Shown here: one piece after another, positions 17,167 through 27,500 of the stretch
How positions within the stretch are numbered: position 1 is the first letter of the stretch
Layout of the letters: each line of letters opens with the position of its first letter
Notes under the pieces: model-generated
The model's input: the letters and a program-made list of their open reading frames with translations, nothing else
Database searches by the model: none
Told to the model about the DNA's origin: nothing
Assembly: GCA_004193595.1 (NCBI GenBank)
Contig: RPGQ01000012.1
Span: 62,001-126,000 of the forward strand
Direction: 5' to 3'
Length of the DNA: 64,000 bases
Source: Desulfobacteraceae bacterium Eth-SRB2
Lineage (GTDB): Bacteria > Desulfobacterota > Desulfobacteria > Desulfobacterales > UBA11574
Made by a program: the position numbers and the translations under genes

Positions 17167-19491
17167 TTGTCTCTTTTTTGTCCTGTAACAGGGTATAAGG
17201 TTTTCTCCGATCCTGAATGGATTAATCAAAAAGTCAGCGATACGCTTATCGCCAATTTTTGGATAATAGGGAATTCTATCGTCTACAGTTTGCCGAAGGG
17301 GCGTGCGGATCTTAAAGGGGTTCGAAATTCATTAGCACTCAAGGATAAAATTGCCGGCTTCGTATCAGGAGGCAACGGCCCTTATATCCAAATCCAAGAT
17401 TATTCTTTTTTAAGGGGGTCAAGCACGGCGGCACGAAGATATTTTACCACCAAGACGAACAATGATAAATGCCTTTCATCAATGATTTTCTGCAATTTAT
17501 CCCCCCCGCTGTCCATCGCCGTTAAAATAGGCAGGCGTTTCAATACTACCGGTAAAGACATTCATGTTGCCAGGCATTACCAAGATGCTGCCAAACTGGC
17601 CTTAGAACTTAGCGGTCAAAAGGATCTGAAAACAGATCGTGCGCCCATAGATTTATGCAAATGTTTCAAAAACAAAGATTGCTCCCTGTCGCCGTTTGAA
17701 CTGCTTTCCGAAGATGCCTGGAACATTCGAACCCCGGAATATTCAAGTCAAGCGGTGGTAATTGACCGGTGTATTTTGCATGTAACTTCCAAGGGATACC
17801 TTGAGCCAAAACATATTCCGCTTATGGAACACGTGCGTTATTTGTGCCAATCCGCTATTCCTGAAGATTTTAAGATAAAATATATAGTTGTCGATTCCAG
17901 CAGGCTTAAAGGCGCAAGCCGCTCTGCGCGTTCCAAATTCATGCAGTCTATAAAAAGCTGGCATCAACGTTTTCCTCTCAGGATGTATATCTCATACGGA
18001 GCCAATACATTTATGAGAACGGCAATGCATTTGGGCAGACCGTTTATGTCCTTTAACGTTAAGATCGCCAAGGATATCGATCATGCATTTGAGTTGATCC
18101 GCGACGACAGATCCGGGGATTTCTCTAAAACCCATGCCATACAGGAAAGTGAAAAGACTGCTGTAGTAACCCATGAGGATATTGGGAAATTAATGGCCAT
18201 CATCGGCAGCATCAACTGGCAACAGGAAGGCCTCGACAACAGTTTCGATATGGACGAAGACCACCCGTTTTATTTTCTATGTCAATCCATAAAGCTAGTC
18301 AAAGAGGAACTTGATGATCTTTTCAAGGAGCGTAGGCGGTTTATGGAGCAATTGTATCAATCCCGGAAAATTGAATCCATCGGCACGATGGCAGGCGGTA
18401 TCGCTCATGACATTAATAATATCCTCGGAATTATTCTTGGAAATACTGAACTGGCAATGGACGATGTCCCCGAATACACTCCGGTCCGTCTCAATTTAGA
18501 AGAGGTAAAGACTGCCAGCCTTAGAGGAAAGGATGTTGTCCGACAGCTTCTTAGTTTCGCTCGCAAAACAAATCAGGAGCGAAAGCCTGTAAAAATCAAT
18601 CCCATTGTTACCGAAGCTCTGAAATTATTACGGTCTTCAATTCCCACAAGCATCGAGATTCGCAGCAATATCCCAAGTGACTCGGCAATAGTCCTTGCTG
18701 ACCCCACCCAGATAAATCAAATAATGATAAATCTATGCACAAACGCAGCTCATGCCATGGAAGAGGATAGCGGTGTTCTCGAAATCAATTTAAATCGTAT
18801 GACGTTAGATGAATCAACGGCTCAATCGTATGAATTATCTCCTGGTGGATATGTCAAGCTGACGGTAAATGATACCGGGCATGGTATTGATCCTGAAATA
18901 AAAGATCGTATTTTTGATCCTTATTTTACTACGAGGGAGGTTGGTAAAGGGTCAGGAATGGGCTTAAGCATGGTACACGGAATTGTTATGACTCACGATG
19001 GCGCAATTACCGTTGACAGCGAAGTTGGAAAAGGGACAACATTCAACGTCTTTCTCCCTATGGTTGAAAGGGAATTTGTTCCCGAGATCATAGTTGACGA
19101 AGATCTTCCGGCAGGTAATGAGAAATTACTTCTTGTTGATGATGAAGAATCCATTGTAAAAATGGGTCACCAACGCCTTGAACGTCTGGGGTATAAAATA
19201 GAATCGACAACCAGTTCTATTGAGGCTTTAGAACTATTTCGCTCAAAACCCGACCAGTTTGATTTAGTAATTACAGATCTGACAATGCCTAAAATGACCG
19301 GTGATAGACTATTAAAGAAAATCCGGAACATCCGATCAGACATTCCTATTATTCTTTGCACCGGATTCAGCGAAAAAATGGACAAAGACAAAGCCAAGGA
19401 GCTCGGCGCTACCGGATACCTTGAAAAGCCACACGATAAACGTGAGTTAGCTAAAATGGTTCGAGAAGTATTGGACGGAAAGAATGAGTAA
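17167..19491 (+). CDS. Hybrid histidine kinase with duplicated STAS-like sensor and C-terminal receiver
   Basis: 774 residues from TTG 17167, chosen because GGGAGG is 8 bases upstream. The first about 375 residues are a soluble sensor with two similar halves: YIQIQDYSFLRGSSTAAR (about 76-93) and YIVVDSSRLKGASRSARS (about 238-255). Each is followed by a block ending in an Ala-rich helix, and both resemble STAS-type folds. A helical linker leads to HisKA with the phospho-His in GGIAHDINNILG, then HATPase with NLCTNAAHAM and GSGMGLSMVHG. A receiver follows, with VDDEE, the Asp in VITDLTMP and the Lys in YLEKPHD. No transmembrane helix is visible, so it probably senses a cytoplasmic signal. It stands alone, with no cognate output gene next to it. 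Confidence 0.88.
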   Translation: MSLFCPVTGYKVFSDPEWINQKVSDTLIANFWIIGNSIVYSLPKGRADLKGVRNSLALKDKIAGFVSGGNGPYIQIQDYSFLRGSSTAARRYFTTKTNNDKCLSSMIFCNLSPPLSIAVKIGRRFNTTGKDIHVARHYQDAAKLALELSGQKDLKTDRAPIDLCKCFKNKDCSLSPFELLSEDAWNIRTPEYSSQAVVIDRCILHVTSKGYLEPKHIPLMEHVRYLCQSAIPEDFKIKYIVVDSSRLKGASRSARSKFMQSIKSWHQRFPLRMYISYGANTFMRTAMHLGRPFMSFNVKIAKDIDHAFELIRDDRSGDFSKTHAIQESEKTAVVTHEDIGKLMAIIGSINWQQEGLDNSFDMDEDHPFYFLCQSIKLVKEELDDLFKERRRFMEQLYQSRKIESIGTMAGGIAHDINNILGIILGNTELAMDDVPEYTPVRLNLEEVKTASLRGKDVVRQLLSFARKTNQERKPVKINPIVTEALKLLRSSIPTSIEIRSNIPSDSAIVLADPTQINQIMINLCTNAAHAMEEDSGVLEINLNRMTLDESTAQSYELSPGGYVKLTVNDTGHGIDPEIKDRIFDPYFTTREVGKGSGMGLSMVHGIVMTHDGAITVDSEVGKGTTFNVFLPMVEREFVPEIIVDEDLPAGNEKLLLVDDEESIVKMGHQRLERLGYKIESTTSSIEALELFRSKPDQFDLVITDLTMPKMTGDRLLKKIRNIRSDIPIILCTGFSEKMDKDKAKELGATGYLEKPHDKRELAKMVREVLDGKNE

Positions 19492-19672
19492 GTTTTGTAT
19501 TTAGAAACTGTTCGTGCCTGGGGATATCTGAAACAGCCTAAGGGTCAGGTCCTCATTCTTCACATTATGCGTCTACACACTTCTATTTATCCTTTAGCCA
19601 TGAACACGGAGAAAACCTTAACTTTATCATTCGGGTAAGATATGGTGGTCTTGTATACAGAGGATTCAAACC

Positions 19673-19761
19673 ATGAAAATAGCCTATTACCTGGAAACAG
19701 ATTCAATGTATATTGACTTTTGAGCAAGATTCCGACAAACAAACAGACAATAGAGGCCTGA
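19673..19761 (+). pseudogene. DUF2283 gene with internal deletion
   Basis: The 5' end (MKIAYYLETDSMYIDF) and 3' end (SKIPTNKQTIEA) match the intact DUF2283 gene at 36261-36479, but about 130 bases between them are missing, so the frame ends at TGA right after the IDF codons. The flanks on both sides (AGAGGATTCAAAC upstream, the 250-bp repeat downstream) also match the intact locus. This is a deletion derivative of the same cassette. Confidence 0.8.
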
Positions 19762-19792
19762 TTTTTTTCCTTGACCAAGCGGCATAAAGCAT

Positions 19793-20048
19793 CCCCGCTG
19801 AAACCGGATCTCCGCCCCAGTTAAACAGAAAAGACCCATAGGTTTCACGGGGTGAACTTCACTCCGACCAGCATGCCCATTCAATAGGAATCTTCGACAA
19901 ACATCCAAAAATCACTATCCAGAAATTCCTTGACCGTTTGGAGGCAATTGTGTATGCATCTTTTTGAATTTACTGGCATATTTTCTATCCAATTTGTTAT
20001 GTATTCTCATTCTCGACATAGTCCGGGCTCGCCTGTTCTGCTGATTTG
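19793..20048. repeat. 250-bp dispersed repeat, copy 2
   Basis: The same blocks as copies 1 and 3 in the same order and orientation, including GTGTATGCAT and the end GTTCTGCTGATTT. It follows the deleted DUF2283 gene at the same distance as copy 3 follows the intact one, so gene and repeat moved or were duplicated as a unit. From 20049 to 20405 I recognise no gene; a 60-codon open frame there has no family features. Confidence 0.75.
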
Positions 20049-20405
20049 ATTTTGAAGCACTTATCCAGGTTTGACGTCAAGCACTCACCGTTCTCAAGCG
20101 GTCGGCTGCATCGATGGTCTGGCATTCCGGCCGCTGACGCCCTATCGGAATGATCCGTCGATTGCCAACAGTCCGTTCGGAGAAACGCTTTATTTCCTCG
20201 GCTTTCAGTGTATAAAAGCTCTTCCGACAGCTCATAAGCAAAATGGACGATTGCAATGAGTATTTTTATTATTTGATATTTGTGTTATGATAAAAATAAA
20301 AAAAGGATACAGGGTGTTCTTAAACAGCACCATTAACTTTTGATTATATGTCTCTTAAACACTGCCATATTTTTCTTATATATTTAATAATATTAGGATA
20401 TTTCA

Positions 20406-20630
20406 ATGAAAAATGTTGATATTAACATAGCCAAGAAACGCTTGCCTGAACTTATCGCGAAGACCATCAGCGGAGATGAAATCATCATCACTAAAGGCGG
20501 TCAGCCGATTGCCAAAATAGTCGGTATTTCCAAACGAAAAAAACAGCGTCAGTTTGGCACGGCAAAGGGCCTTATTAAAATATCCGATGATTTTGATAAA
20601 CCGCTTGAAGATTTTCAGGGGTATATGTGA
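20406..20630 (+). CDS. Type II antitoxin, Phd/YefM family
   Basis: 74 residues. The N-terminal DNA-binding half reads VDINIAKKRLPELIAK and DEIIITKGGQPIAKI, the hallmark of Phd/YefM antitoxins. The C-terminal tail (FDKPLEDFQGYM) is the usual toxin-binding segment of antitoxins paired with PIN-domain toxins. Its stop overlaps the start of the adjacent PIN toxin gene. That toxin is frameshifted, so the antitoxin may now be an orphan. Confidence 0.85.
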   Translation: MKNVDINIAKKRLPELIAKTISGDEIIITKGGQPIAKIVGISKRKKQRQFGTAKGLIKISDDFDKPLEDFQGYM

Positions 20631-21017
20631 TGCGGGCATTGCTTGATACGGGTGCTTTCCTATGGTTTATCTCTGATAGTGATCGGCTGAACATGAATGC
20701 TCGTAACTGCCACCGCTGATTTGGAAAATGAACTCATTTTGAGTGTTGCAAGTCTATGGGAGATAGCTATCAAATCGAGTCTTGGAAAGCTGGAGTTGCT
20801 GCGCCCCTTTGATCAGCTTATACCGGAACAGCTTGAAATAAATTCTGTAGATATCTTGCCGATATAACTAAACCATCTTTCAAATGTAATCAAGCTGCCA
20901 TTTCATCATAGAGATCCCTTTGACCGTTTAATAATTGCCCAGAGTTTTACGGAAGACTTGCCCGTGATAAGCAGTGATAAAACATTTCAAATGTATCCAA
21001 TTCACGTCATATGGTAA
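20630..21017 (+). pseudogene. PIN-domain (VapC-like) toxin, broken by two frameshifts
   Basis: Three consecutive frames carry parts of one PIN ribonuclease: LLDTGAFLWFISDSDRL with the first catalytic Asp (frame from ATG 20630), then ENELILSVASLWEIAIKSSLG with the Glu (after a frameshift near 20710), then HHRDPFDRLIIAQS and PVISSDKTF with the last Asp residues (after a second frameshift near 20868). The catalytic residues are all present in the DNA, but no single protein would contain them. The toxin is therefore inactivated, while its antitoxin is intact. Confidence 0.85.
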
Positions 21018-21113
21018 TGCTCAAATTCTGATCTCTGATCCCTGAGAAATATTCTTAAACCTTGTATCGGCCGGATATACAAACTATCAATCGTACAGCT
21101 ATATTGTAATTAT

Positions 21114-21350
21114 GAATACATCGCTTTTAATTCTCCCACATATGCTAAGAGAATGGTGGATAGAATTACCCGCCGATCCGAGCAAATCGCAGATCATCCA
21201 TTGTCAGGACGAAAAGTGCCGGAATACAAGGCAGATGATGTCCGTGAATTGATTGAAACACCATATCGAATAATTCTAATATTGAACAGTAAGCTCCAAG
21301 CACTTCCTGCACGAACGTACCCAAGGCTCCTCACACTATTTGGCCCATAA
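21114..21350 (+). pseudogene. ParE/RelE-type toxin fragment
   Basis: The frame encodes EYIAFNSPTYAKRMVDRI, SEQIADHPLSGRKVPEY and VRELIETPYRII, the middle of a ParE-like toxin. The N-terminal strand and start codon are missing, and the C-terminal end (normally ending in the VLRVWH-type strand) is replaced by unrelated residues. No antitoxin is adjacent. A decayed remnant. Confidence 0.75.
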
Positions 21351-21359
21351 TAGAGGTAA

Positions 21360-21391
21360 AAATCACATTTTTCGCGCATAAAATGTGATTT
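21360..21391. terminator. Perfect 12-bp hairpin with A/T-rich arms
   Basis: AAATCACATTTT (21360-21371) pairs with AAAATGTGATTT (21380-21391) around TCGCGCAT. It lies after the ParE fragment and its T-rich arms could terminate transcription in either direction. The T-run sits within the stem rather than after it, so the terminator call is tentative. Confidence 0.5.
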
Positions 21392-21465
21392 AATTCAAAA
21401 ATATAGCCTTAAAGGGCTTTATGAACCCAAACAATTTTAAGGTGTTTATGCCGTTCAGGAAAAAT

Positions 21466-21651
21466 TCAAGATACAGGGTTGAGCGTATCGAGATAAGATT
21501 TCAAGGACTCGAACCGCCGGGACGGTTCAAGGTCGTCGCCCGAGTTCCGGTCAGTGATATCCACAAGAACAGGTTCATCCAAGGATTCGGGCAGACGCGG
21601 TTCATCATTAATCTTAATACGTTCGTACAGAATGTGCAGTGAACTGGGCAA
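21466..21651 (-). CDS. Small hypothetical protein
   Basis: 61 residues from TTG 21651, with a well-balanced composition (LHILYERIKINDEPRLPESL, DEPVLVDITDR, SRRFESLKSYLDTL). It may be the tail of a longer lost gene or a small antitoxin-like protein. I do not recognise the family. There is no clear ribosome-binding site. Confidence 0.3.
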   Translation of the reverse strand: MPSSLHILYERIKINDEPRLPESLDEPVLVDITDRNSGDDLEPSRRFESLKSYLDTLNPVS

Positions 21652-21759
21652 ATCTTAAACATTGATGAGTCAAGGAAATAGGTGCTTGGTTTCACCTAAC
21701 CTGGATGCTTGGGATCTTTGGCTTGCAAATGGACGAAATAAGCTTATGAGAAATCCGCA

Positions 21760-22443
21760 TTAAAACCCGGGATTACCGTGAAGGCCCCGGCCTTGGAGGA
21801 GGCGGCGGCAGTCTTCCCGGTCAAAAACACGGCAGGTTACCGGTTTGATATTATGGATGGCACAAAAAAAGCGCGGTTCGCCAAAGTACTGAAACAGAAA
21901 TGGGCAGAGTTGTTGATTTTCAACTGTTTCACCGGAAAGCAAGCCAAACCAGTGATCCGGATAAACAATACCTGGTGGCGGATCCGGCGGTATGCCCCCG
22001 ATCTGACAGCATACTCCGCAAAGATTGCACCAATGGCCGGAAGGGAGACGGTGACGGGTACCGTCCACGGGTATGCAGGTAATGGTGTTGGGATCGAACA
22101 GGGTTTGAATGTCGTGTCGAATCCTTAGAAAGGCTCCGGCCCATTCCACGAGTTCCTGGCACAGGATCGGTTCCAGGTCGGGTCGACGCTTGTTGATAAA
22201 AAACCGCATGCCCACCACATCGGCAAATATGGTTTGTTCCAGCATGCCTAAGGGAAAGTAGGGGTCCGGTAATGCCTGCAACAAAATGGAGACATCTGTT
22301 TGGCGATGAAAACGATCCAGCAACCGCTTAAAAAACCGGTTTGCGGCATGCGGTTGTTCGGTATCCGGTCTTCTCAACAGATTTTGCTGTAACCTGGCAT
22401 ACTGTTTGAACAATTCAGTGATATGATGCTGATTATAGTTCAT
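21760..22443 (-). CDS. YkgJ-like cysteine-cluster (Zn/Fe-binding) protein
   Basis: About 227 residues from ATG 22443; TTG 22512 would add 23. The C-terminal half holds the YkgJ pattern: CNLCGVCC (four Cys), then CPFLF, CAIHNIKPVTCRVF and a final DC, which together would coordinate a metal or iron-sulfur site. The N-terminal half (about 1-120) is helical and specific to this protein. Members of the family are of unknown biochemical role, often suggested to be metal chelating. A single gene, flanked by toxin-antitoxin remnants and an ATPase. Confidence 0.75.
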   Translation of the reverse strand: MNYNQHHITELFKQYARLQQNLLRRPDTEQPHAANRFFKRLLDRFHRQTDVSILLQALPDPYFPLGMLEQTIFADVVGMRFFINKRRPDLEPILCQELVEWAGAFLRIRHDIQTLFDPNTITCIPVDGTRHRLPSGHWCNLCGVCCQIGGIPPDPPPGIVYPDHWFGLLSGETVENQQLCPFLFQYFGEPRFFCAIHNIKPVTCRVFDREDCRRLLQGRGLHGNPGF

Positions 22444-22839
22444 GGGGAAATTCTTTGACAGCATCGGCCAGTCTCTGTTGGATGATGCCTTTCCATTGTT
22501 TATCCCTTCCAATAAAGCTAGTATTTTTTTTTATTTTGTCCTCATATATAAGTACATATATTTACTATTTTATGCTTTATATTAAGGATAATTCCCAAGT
22601 GTTGTCAAAATAAATAATGAGGTGATTCAGGAAATCCAGCGGAATAGAGCTTATAATACGGTACATCATGCAGAACGTGCATAAACCCCACAAGAATCGA
22701 ACGAATCTTTTGTTCTGCCATACCTGCTACATTTTTTGATTGACAATACCTATGAAGTGTACTAAAAAATACCCTTAAGGATGTAAGCATGGAGGTGTAT
22801 TTTATAATACACCCAACGGAATAAACTGTGAGGTGAAAT
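22444..22839. other. Intergenic region with one hairpin
   Basis: No convincing gene. GGTGTATT (22794-22801) and AATACACC (22806-22813) form a perfect 8-bp stem with a 4-base loop, 26 bases before the ATPase start. It could regulate that gene. A 61-codon frame on the reverse strand (22605-22790) has no recognisable features. Confidence 0.4.
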
Positions 22840-23964
22840 ATGCAAAATCCATTTGCCTACAGCAATTATGTTACCGGTGAATCTTTTTGCAATCGCAAGA
22901 AAGAACTGACTGAGCTGCTCAAATATATAAAAGGATCTCAGAATGTCCTTTTATTTTCCCATCGAAGATCCGGCAAAAGCTCATTAATTCGTCAAGTCAT
23001 TCGCGATATCAAGGAACAAAATCTCAATATCGGCACGTTACATGTCGAGTTGTATGGAACGATATCCGAAAGGGATTTTATCACCAGAACCTTTCAAAGC
23101 TTAAATCAACTGGAATCAAACATTGACCGACTCCTGAAATCCGTCACTACGGCCTTAAAGAATGTCAAACTGAATTTAAGCATAGATCCGGCAACAGGGG
23201 CCACTTCCGTATCACCGTATTTCGGGGCCGCAAATGAAGCCACGTTCCTGGAAGAACTCATGAATATTCTTTTAAAATATTCACAAAAGCATAAACTGAT
23301 TATCGCTTTTGACGAATTCCAGGAAGTCGCCAATTATTCGGAAGAGGGTTTTGAAAAAAGACTGCGCTCGTTTATTCAGCAACATTCAAATATCTGTTAT
23401 ATTTTTTCAGGTAGTCAGCGACACCTGATCACCGAAATGTTTAATTCAACGAACCGGGCATTCTATAAATTGGCAGACAGTTTTCCTTTAGATAAAATTG
23501 AAACAAAATATTACATACCCTGGACTCGGAATCTGTTCGGCAGGAAAAACATTCATCTAAATGCTAAATTAATAGAAGATATTGCCACGAGATTTGAAAA
23601 CCATCCCATGTATATCCAGAACTTTTTGTTCCATCTCTGGGATGAACCCGGGGAAAAAGGATTTTCTTCTGAACTTATCGATAAAATAGAAAATTCAATC
23701 ATAGAAAGGAGAAGTCTGGAACACACCGTGTTATGGGAAACGTTAAGCATCAATCAGAAAAAAACTTTAAAACTGATTTTATTAAATGACGGATCAAACC
23801 TTTTTAATGCCGATGCGTTAAAATCGGTTAATTTGAAAACCGGCTCTTTGGTTTCCAAAGCCTTGTCAAGTCTTATAAAAAAAGAAATTATTGTAAAAAA
23901 CGGCAATTATATGATTCAGGATATCGTTTTTAAAAAATGGCTACAAAAAACCTTATCCCTATAA
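22840..23964 (+). CDS. AAA+ ATPase of the archaeal-type/STAND-related group
   Basis: 374 residues. The ORC-like opening FCNRKKELTELL is followed by Walker A SHRRSGKSSL, Walker B IIAFDEFQEV, sensor 1 CYIFSGSQRH, and a C-terminal winged-helix-like region (about 290-374). This layout is shared by the 'ATPase domain predominantly from Archaea' group, many of which are accessory or toxin-antitoxin-linked. It is complete, unlike most neighbours. A GTGAGG site lies 6 bases before the ATG. Its partner, if any, is not adjacent. Confidence 0.8.
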   Translation: MQNPFAYSNYVTGESFCNRKKELTELLKYIKGSQNVLLFSHRRSGKSSLIRQVIRDIKEQNLNIGTLHVELYGTISERDFITRTFQSLNQLESNIDRLLKSVTTALKNVKLNLSIDPATGATSVSPYFGAANEATFLEELMNILLKYSQKHKLIIAFDEFQEVANYSEEGFEKRLRSFIQQHSNICYIFSGSQRHLITEMFNSTNRAFYKLADSFPLDKIETKYYIPWTRNLFGRKNIHLNAKLIEDIATRFENHPMYIQNFLFHLWDEPGEKGFSSELIDKIENSIIERRSLEHTVLWETLSINQKKTLKLILLNDGSNLFNADALKSVNLKTGSLVSKALSSLIKKEIIVKNGNYMIQDIVFKKWLQKTLSL

Positions 23965-24562
23965 TTATTAATGAATTATCTTGATATATATTTTTAAAAT
24001 TTGAAACCATTCGGGACTGCCGATCTCACCGCATCTACTGCGTCAGATGTGGTCCCGCATAGTTGACTATAGCGGACCGGCATCTTCTCCCGCAGAACGG
24101 AATTTCGCTACACTCAAGACTTGTCGTAACGAAGCGAAAATCCCGCCACGCGGGGCTTATCTGCAGCAACCACGCCAGAGGCGGGCAAGCCTTGACAATC
24201 GCTCAATTTAGGAGGAAATTAAACAGCGAAAAAATCATTTGAGCTCACACCTTTTATCCGCATGCACAGAAAACTGTGCGATGATGCACATTTTTTTGTG
24301 TATTTTCATCTCTTTTCTTCTTCGTAAATTCTTTTCATCTTATCCGATCCATTCCTTTTTCTAAAATAATGCATTTTTTTTAATGATCATCTGAACCCTT
24401 TTCAATAAAGGCATTACGAGTATTTTAGGACAGAAACATATCTTCCAGATACTGTTGTTTAAAAAAAGTTTTTCTTTTTGGAACAAATATTGCCGATGTG
24501 TTGTTTATGCAACGATAGATTAAGCTTGTGTTGAAGCACCAAACATAATCCGGAGGTTCACC
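23965..24562. other. Intergenic region upstream of the RHS gene
   Basis: No gene seen. 23985-24110 is a decayed palindromic repeat similar to 13903-14010. A short hairpin GCACAG-AAAA-CTGTGC is at 24264-24279. The 250 bases before the RHS gene are AT-rich and probably hold its promoter, but I cannot pick it with confidence. CCGGAGG at 24550 is a strong ribosome-binding site for ATG 24563. Confidence 0.5.
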
Positions 24563-27500
24563 ATGCCAAGAAAAATATGCTGTCTCTTCATGTTTTTGTT
24601 CATTTGTTCTGCCTTCCCTTCATTGATTCATGCAGACAACCAGACCGTATTCGGCCCAAAATCTTTTAAGATTGGAAAGTGGCATGTCCACGCGTCTGTC
24701 CATACATTCAATGTAGAAGATCCCGGAGAAGGCATTGTCACCGTCACCAAAAATACCCCCGATAAGCCAATTATCGGCGGATTTATTCTTTTCAATACCA
24801 CACTTGTTCCCCTTCGGGATTTTTTAACCGGAGACGAAGTCGTGTTTGAAAAAGAAATAATATTACGATCCATTAACTTTATCACCGTTTTCCTCAGGGG
24901 GGCTCCCGGGGCTTCCGTAACCATAGAAGTAAACAAGGCAGGGGGCCCGATTCCGCCTCCGGAAGTCTCCTTGTCTGCAGATCCGCAGACCATTACGCTT
25001 GATGAATCCAGCACGTTGACCTGGAATGTTATCCATGCCGACAACATCATTATAGAGCCGGGCATCGGGAGTGTTGATCCAAACGGATCTATAGATGTTT
25101 TTCCAACCCAGACCACCACCTACACCCTTACTGCCGATGGGATGGGCGGAACAACCACTGAAAGCGTCACCGTATCGGTCAACATACCTTTGCCCACCGT
25201 GAGCATCAGTGCCGATCCGGAAACTATCCTATTGGGCGAATCCTCCACGTTGTCCTGGAGTTCCACCCATGCCCATACCTGGGAAATAGATCCGGATGTG
25301 GGGAGTGTTACCGTGAACGGATCCATGTCAGTTTCACCGACCGAGACCACCACCTATACCATCACGGCCACCGGTCTCGGAGGAACGGCTTCGGCTGATT
25401 TTACTATCACCGTGACTGATCCCAACGCACCTCCGGCCGTCACCATGACTCCGGATTCAGCCGACATTTCCCAGGGTGAATCCATAACCCTGACCTGGAA
25501 CTCTCAAAGAGCACAAAGCGCCTTTATCGATAATGGTGTGGAAAGCGTACCGTTAAATGGTTCGGCCACGGTTTCACCGGACCATACCACCACCTACACC
25601 ATAACGGTGACCGGACCCACGGGTTCAAACAGTACAGCGTCGGTGGTCAGAGTGATTGGCAGCCCCGAACCGCTGCCCGAAGGGTCTTTCGGTAAACAAT
25701 ATGAAGACCTGATTCCAACCGATGCCACGGTGGATGAATACGATACCAAACGGTTTTCATTGATCACCGGCCGGGTTCGCTCCATTGACGAAACTCCCAT
25801 ATCCAATGTGTCAGTGACCCTGCACAGCCATCCGGAGTACGGTACCGTCTTCACCGACGATGAGGGTCGATTTTCCCTTCCGGTGGAAGGGGGAACCACC
25901 ATGACGCTCGCCTTTCACAAAGACGGGTTGATAACCGCTCACCGAAAAGTTTATGTGCCCTGGAACGACATTGCTATTGCCGAGACCATCCAGATGATCG
26001 CCCAAGACCCGGCCGCTACCACGATGACCTTTGACGGAAATCCGGATACGGTGGTAACCCATCAGAGTACTGAAGTGACCGATGAATTCGGCAGCCGATC
26101 ATGCTCCATGGTATTTACCGGCGGCAACCATGCCTATTTAGTGGATGAAGACGGCAACGATGTTCACGAACTGAACACTATCACCACCCGTGCCACCGAG
26201 TACACCACACCCGAGTCCATGCCGGCCAAACTGCCTCCCAACTCAGCCTACACATATTGTGCGGAACTCAGCGTAGATGGCGCACAGAGGGTGAGGTTTG
26301 AAAAACCGGTTATCACCTGGGTAAATAATTTTTTGGGCTTTGATGTAGGGATGATCGTTCCTTTCGGTTACTATGATCGAGACCGAGGATTCTGGATACC
26401 TTCCGACAATGGCGTGGTGGTAAAACTGCTCGACACCGATACAGACGGTATTGTGGACGCTCTGGATGCAGATGGAGACGATCAACCCGACGACCTTAAC
26501 AGCGACGGATCATTTAACGATGAGGTGGCAGGCTTAAATGATGCCGGGATATACCAACCGGATTCCACTTTCTGGAGAATGGCGGTAACCCATTTTACCC
26601 CTGGGGATTGCAACTGGCCGTTTCGCTACCCGGAAGATGCCATAGATCCTAACCCGGAAAATGAACCAAATGATGAACAGCCGGAAGATTTCGAGCTATG
26701 CCTTACCGGAGGGGGGTCTTCTGTAGAAGACAGAAGTCGCATTTTTCATGAAGATATTCCCATACCCGGAACTGATATGGCCCTTCACTATACCAGTAAT
26801 CGCGTAGAAGGTTACAAGTATGTTATATCCATCCCTGTCATTGGTTCGGTGGTTCCGGTGAGTCTCAAGCGGATCATTGTCAAAGTTGAGGTGGCCGGTC
26901 GAACCTTGACACAGATTTTAGCCCCTCAGCCTGACCAGATCGTTGAATTCAACTGGGACGGGCTTGATTACCTGGGAAGGCATGTTAGTTTCCTACAAGG
27001 GCAGGTGAGCATAGGTTTTGTATATAACGCAGAATACCTGGTCCCCGGGGAATATTTGCAGGCATTCGGCCAAACAGGCAAGGACCCGACATGGATTCCA
27101 ACCAGGCAGGAAGTAACCTTATGGAAAAAAAGCGATATATTTGTTGGTACAATGGCCAAGGAAGCCGGTGTAATCGCCGAAGGTTGGTCTCTTACTCCTC
27201 ACCACTATCTCAATCCCATTGCCCCATCAAGACTGTATAAGGGAGACGGTACCATAAGCACGGATGCCGGTGTGATCATCGATACCGTGGCCGGCAATGG
27301 AGCTGACGGTTATAGTGGAGATGGCGGACCGGCAGTTGATGCCCGGCTTTATATACCCGAGGGCGTTACCGTGGATGCAAGCGGCAATTTTTATATCGTG
27401 GATAGAGGCAATCATTGCATTCGAAAAGTGGATACGAGCGGAATCATTACCACTGTGGCCGGAACCGGAACTTACGGTTATAGTGGAGATGGGGGACCAG

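Noticed and set aside
20071..20259. 62-codon frame after repeat copy 2
   Set aside because: No recognisable protein features; may be decayed sequence.
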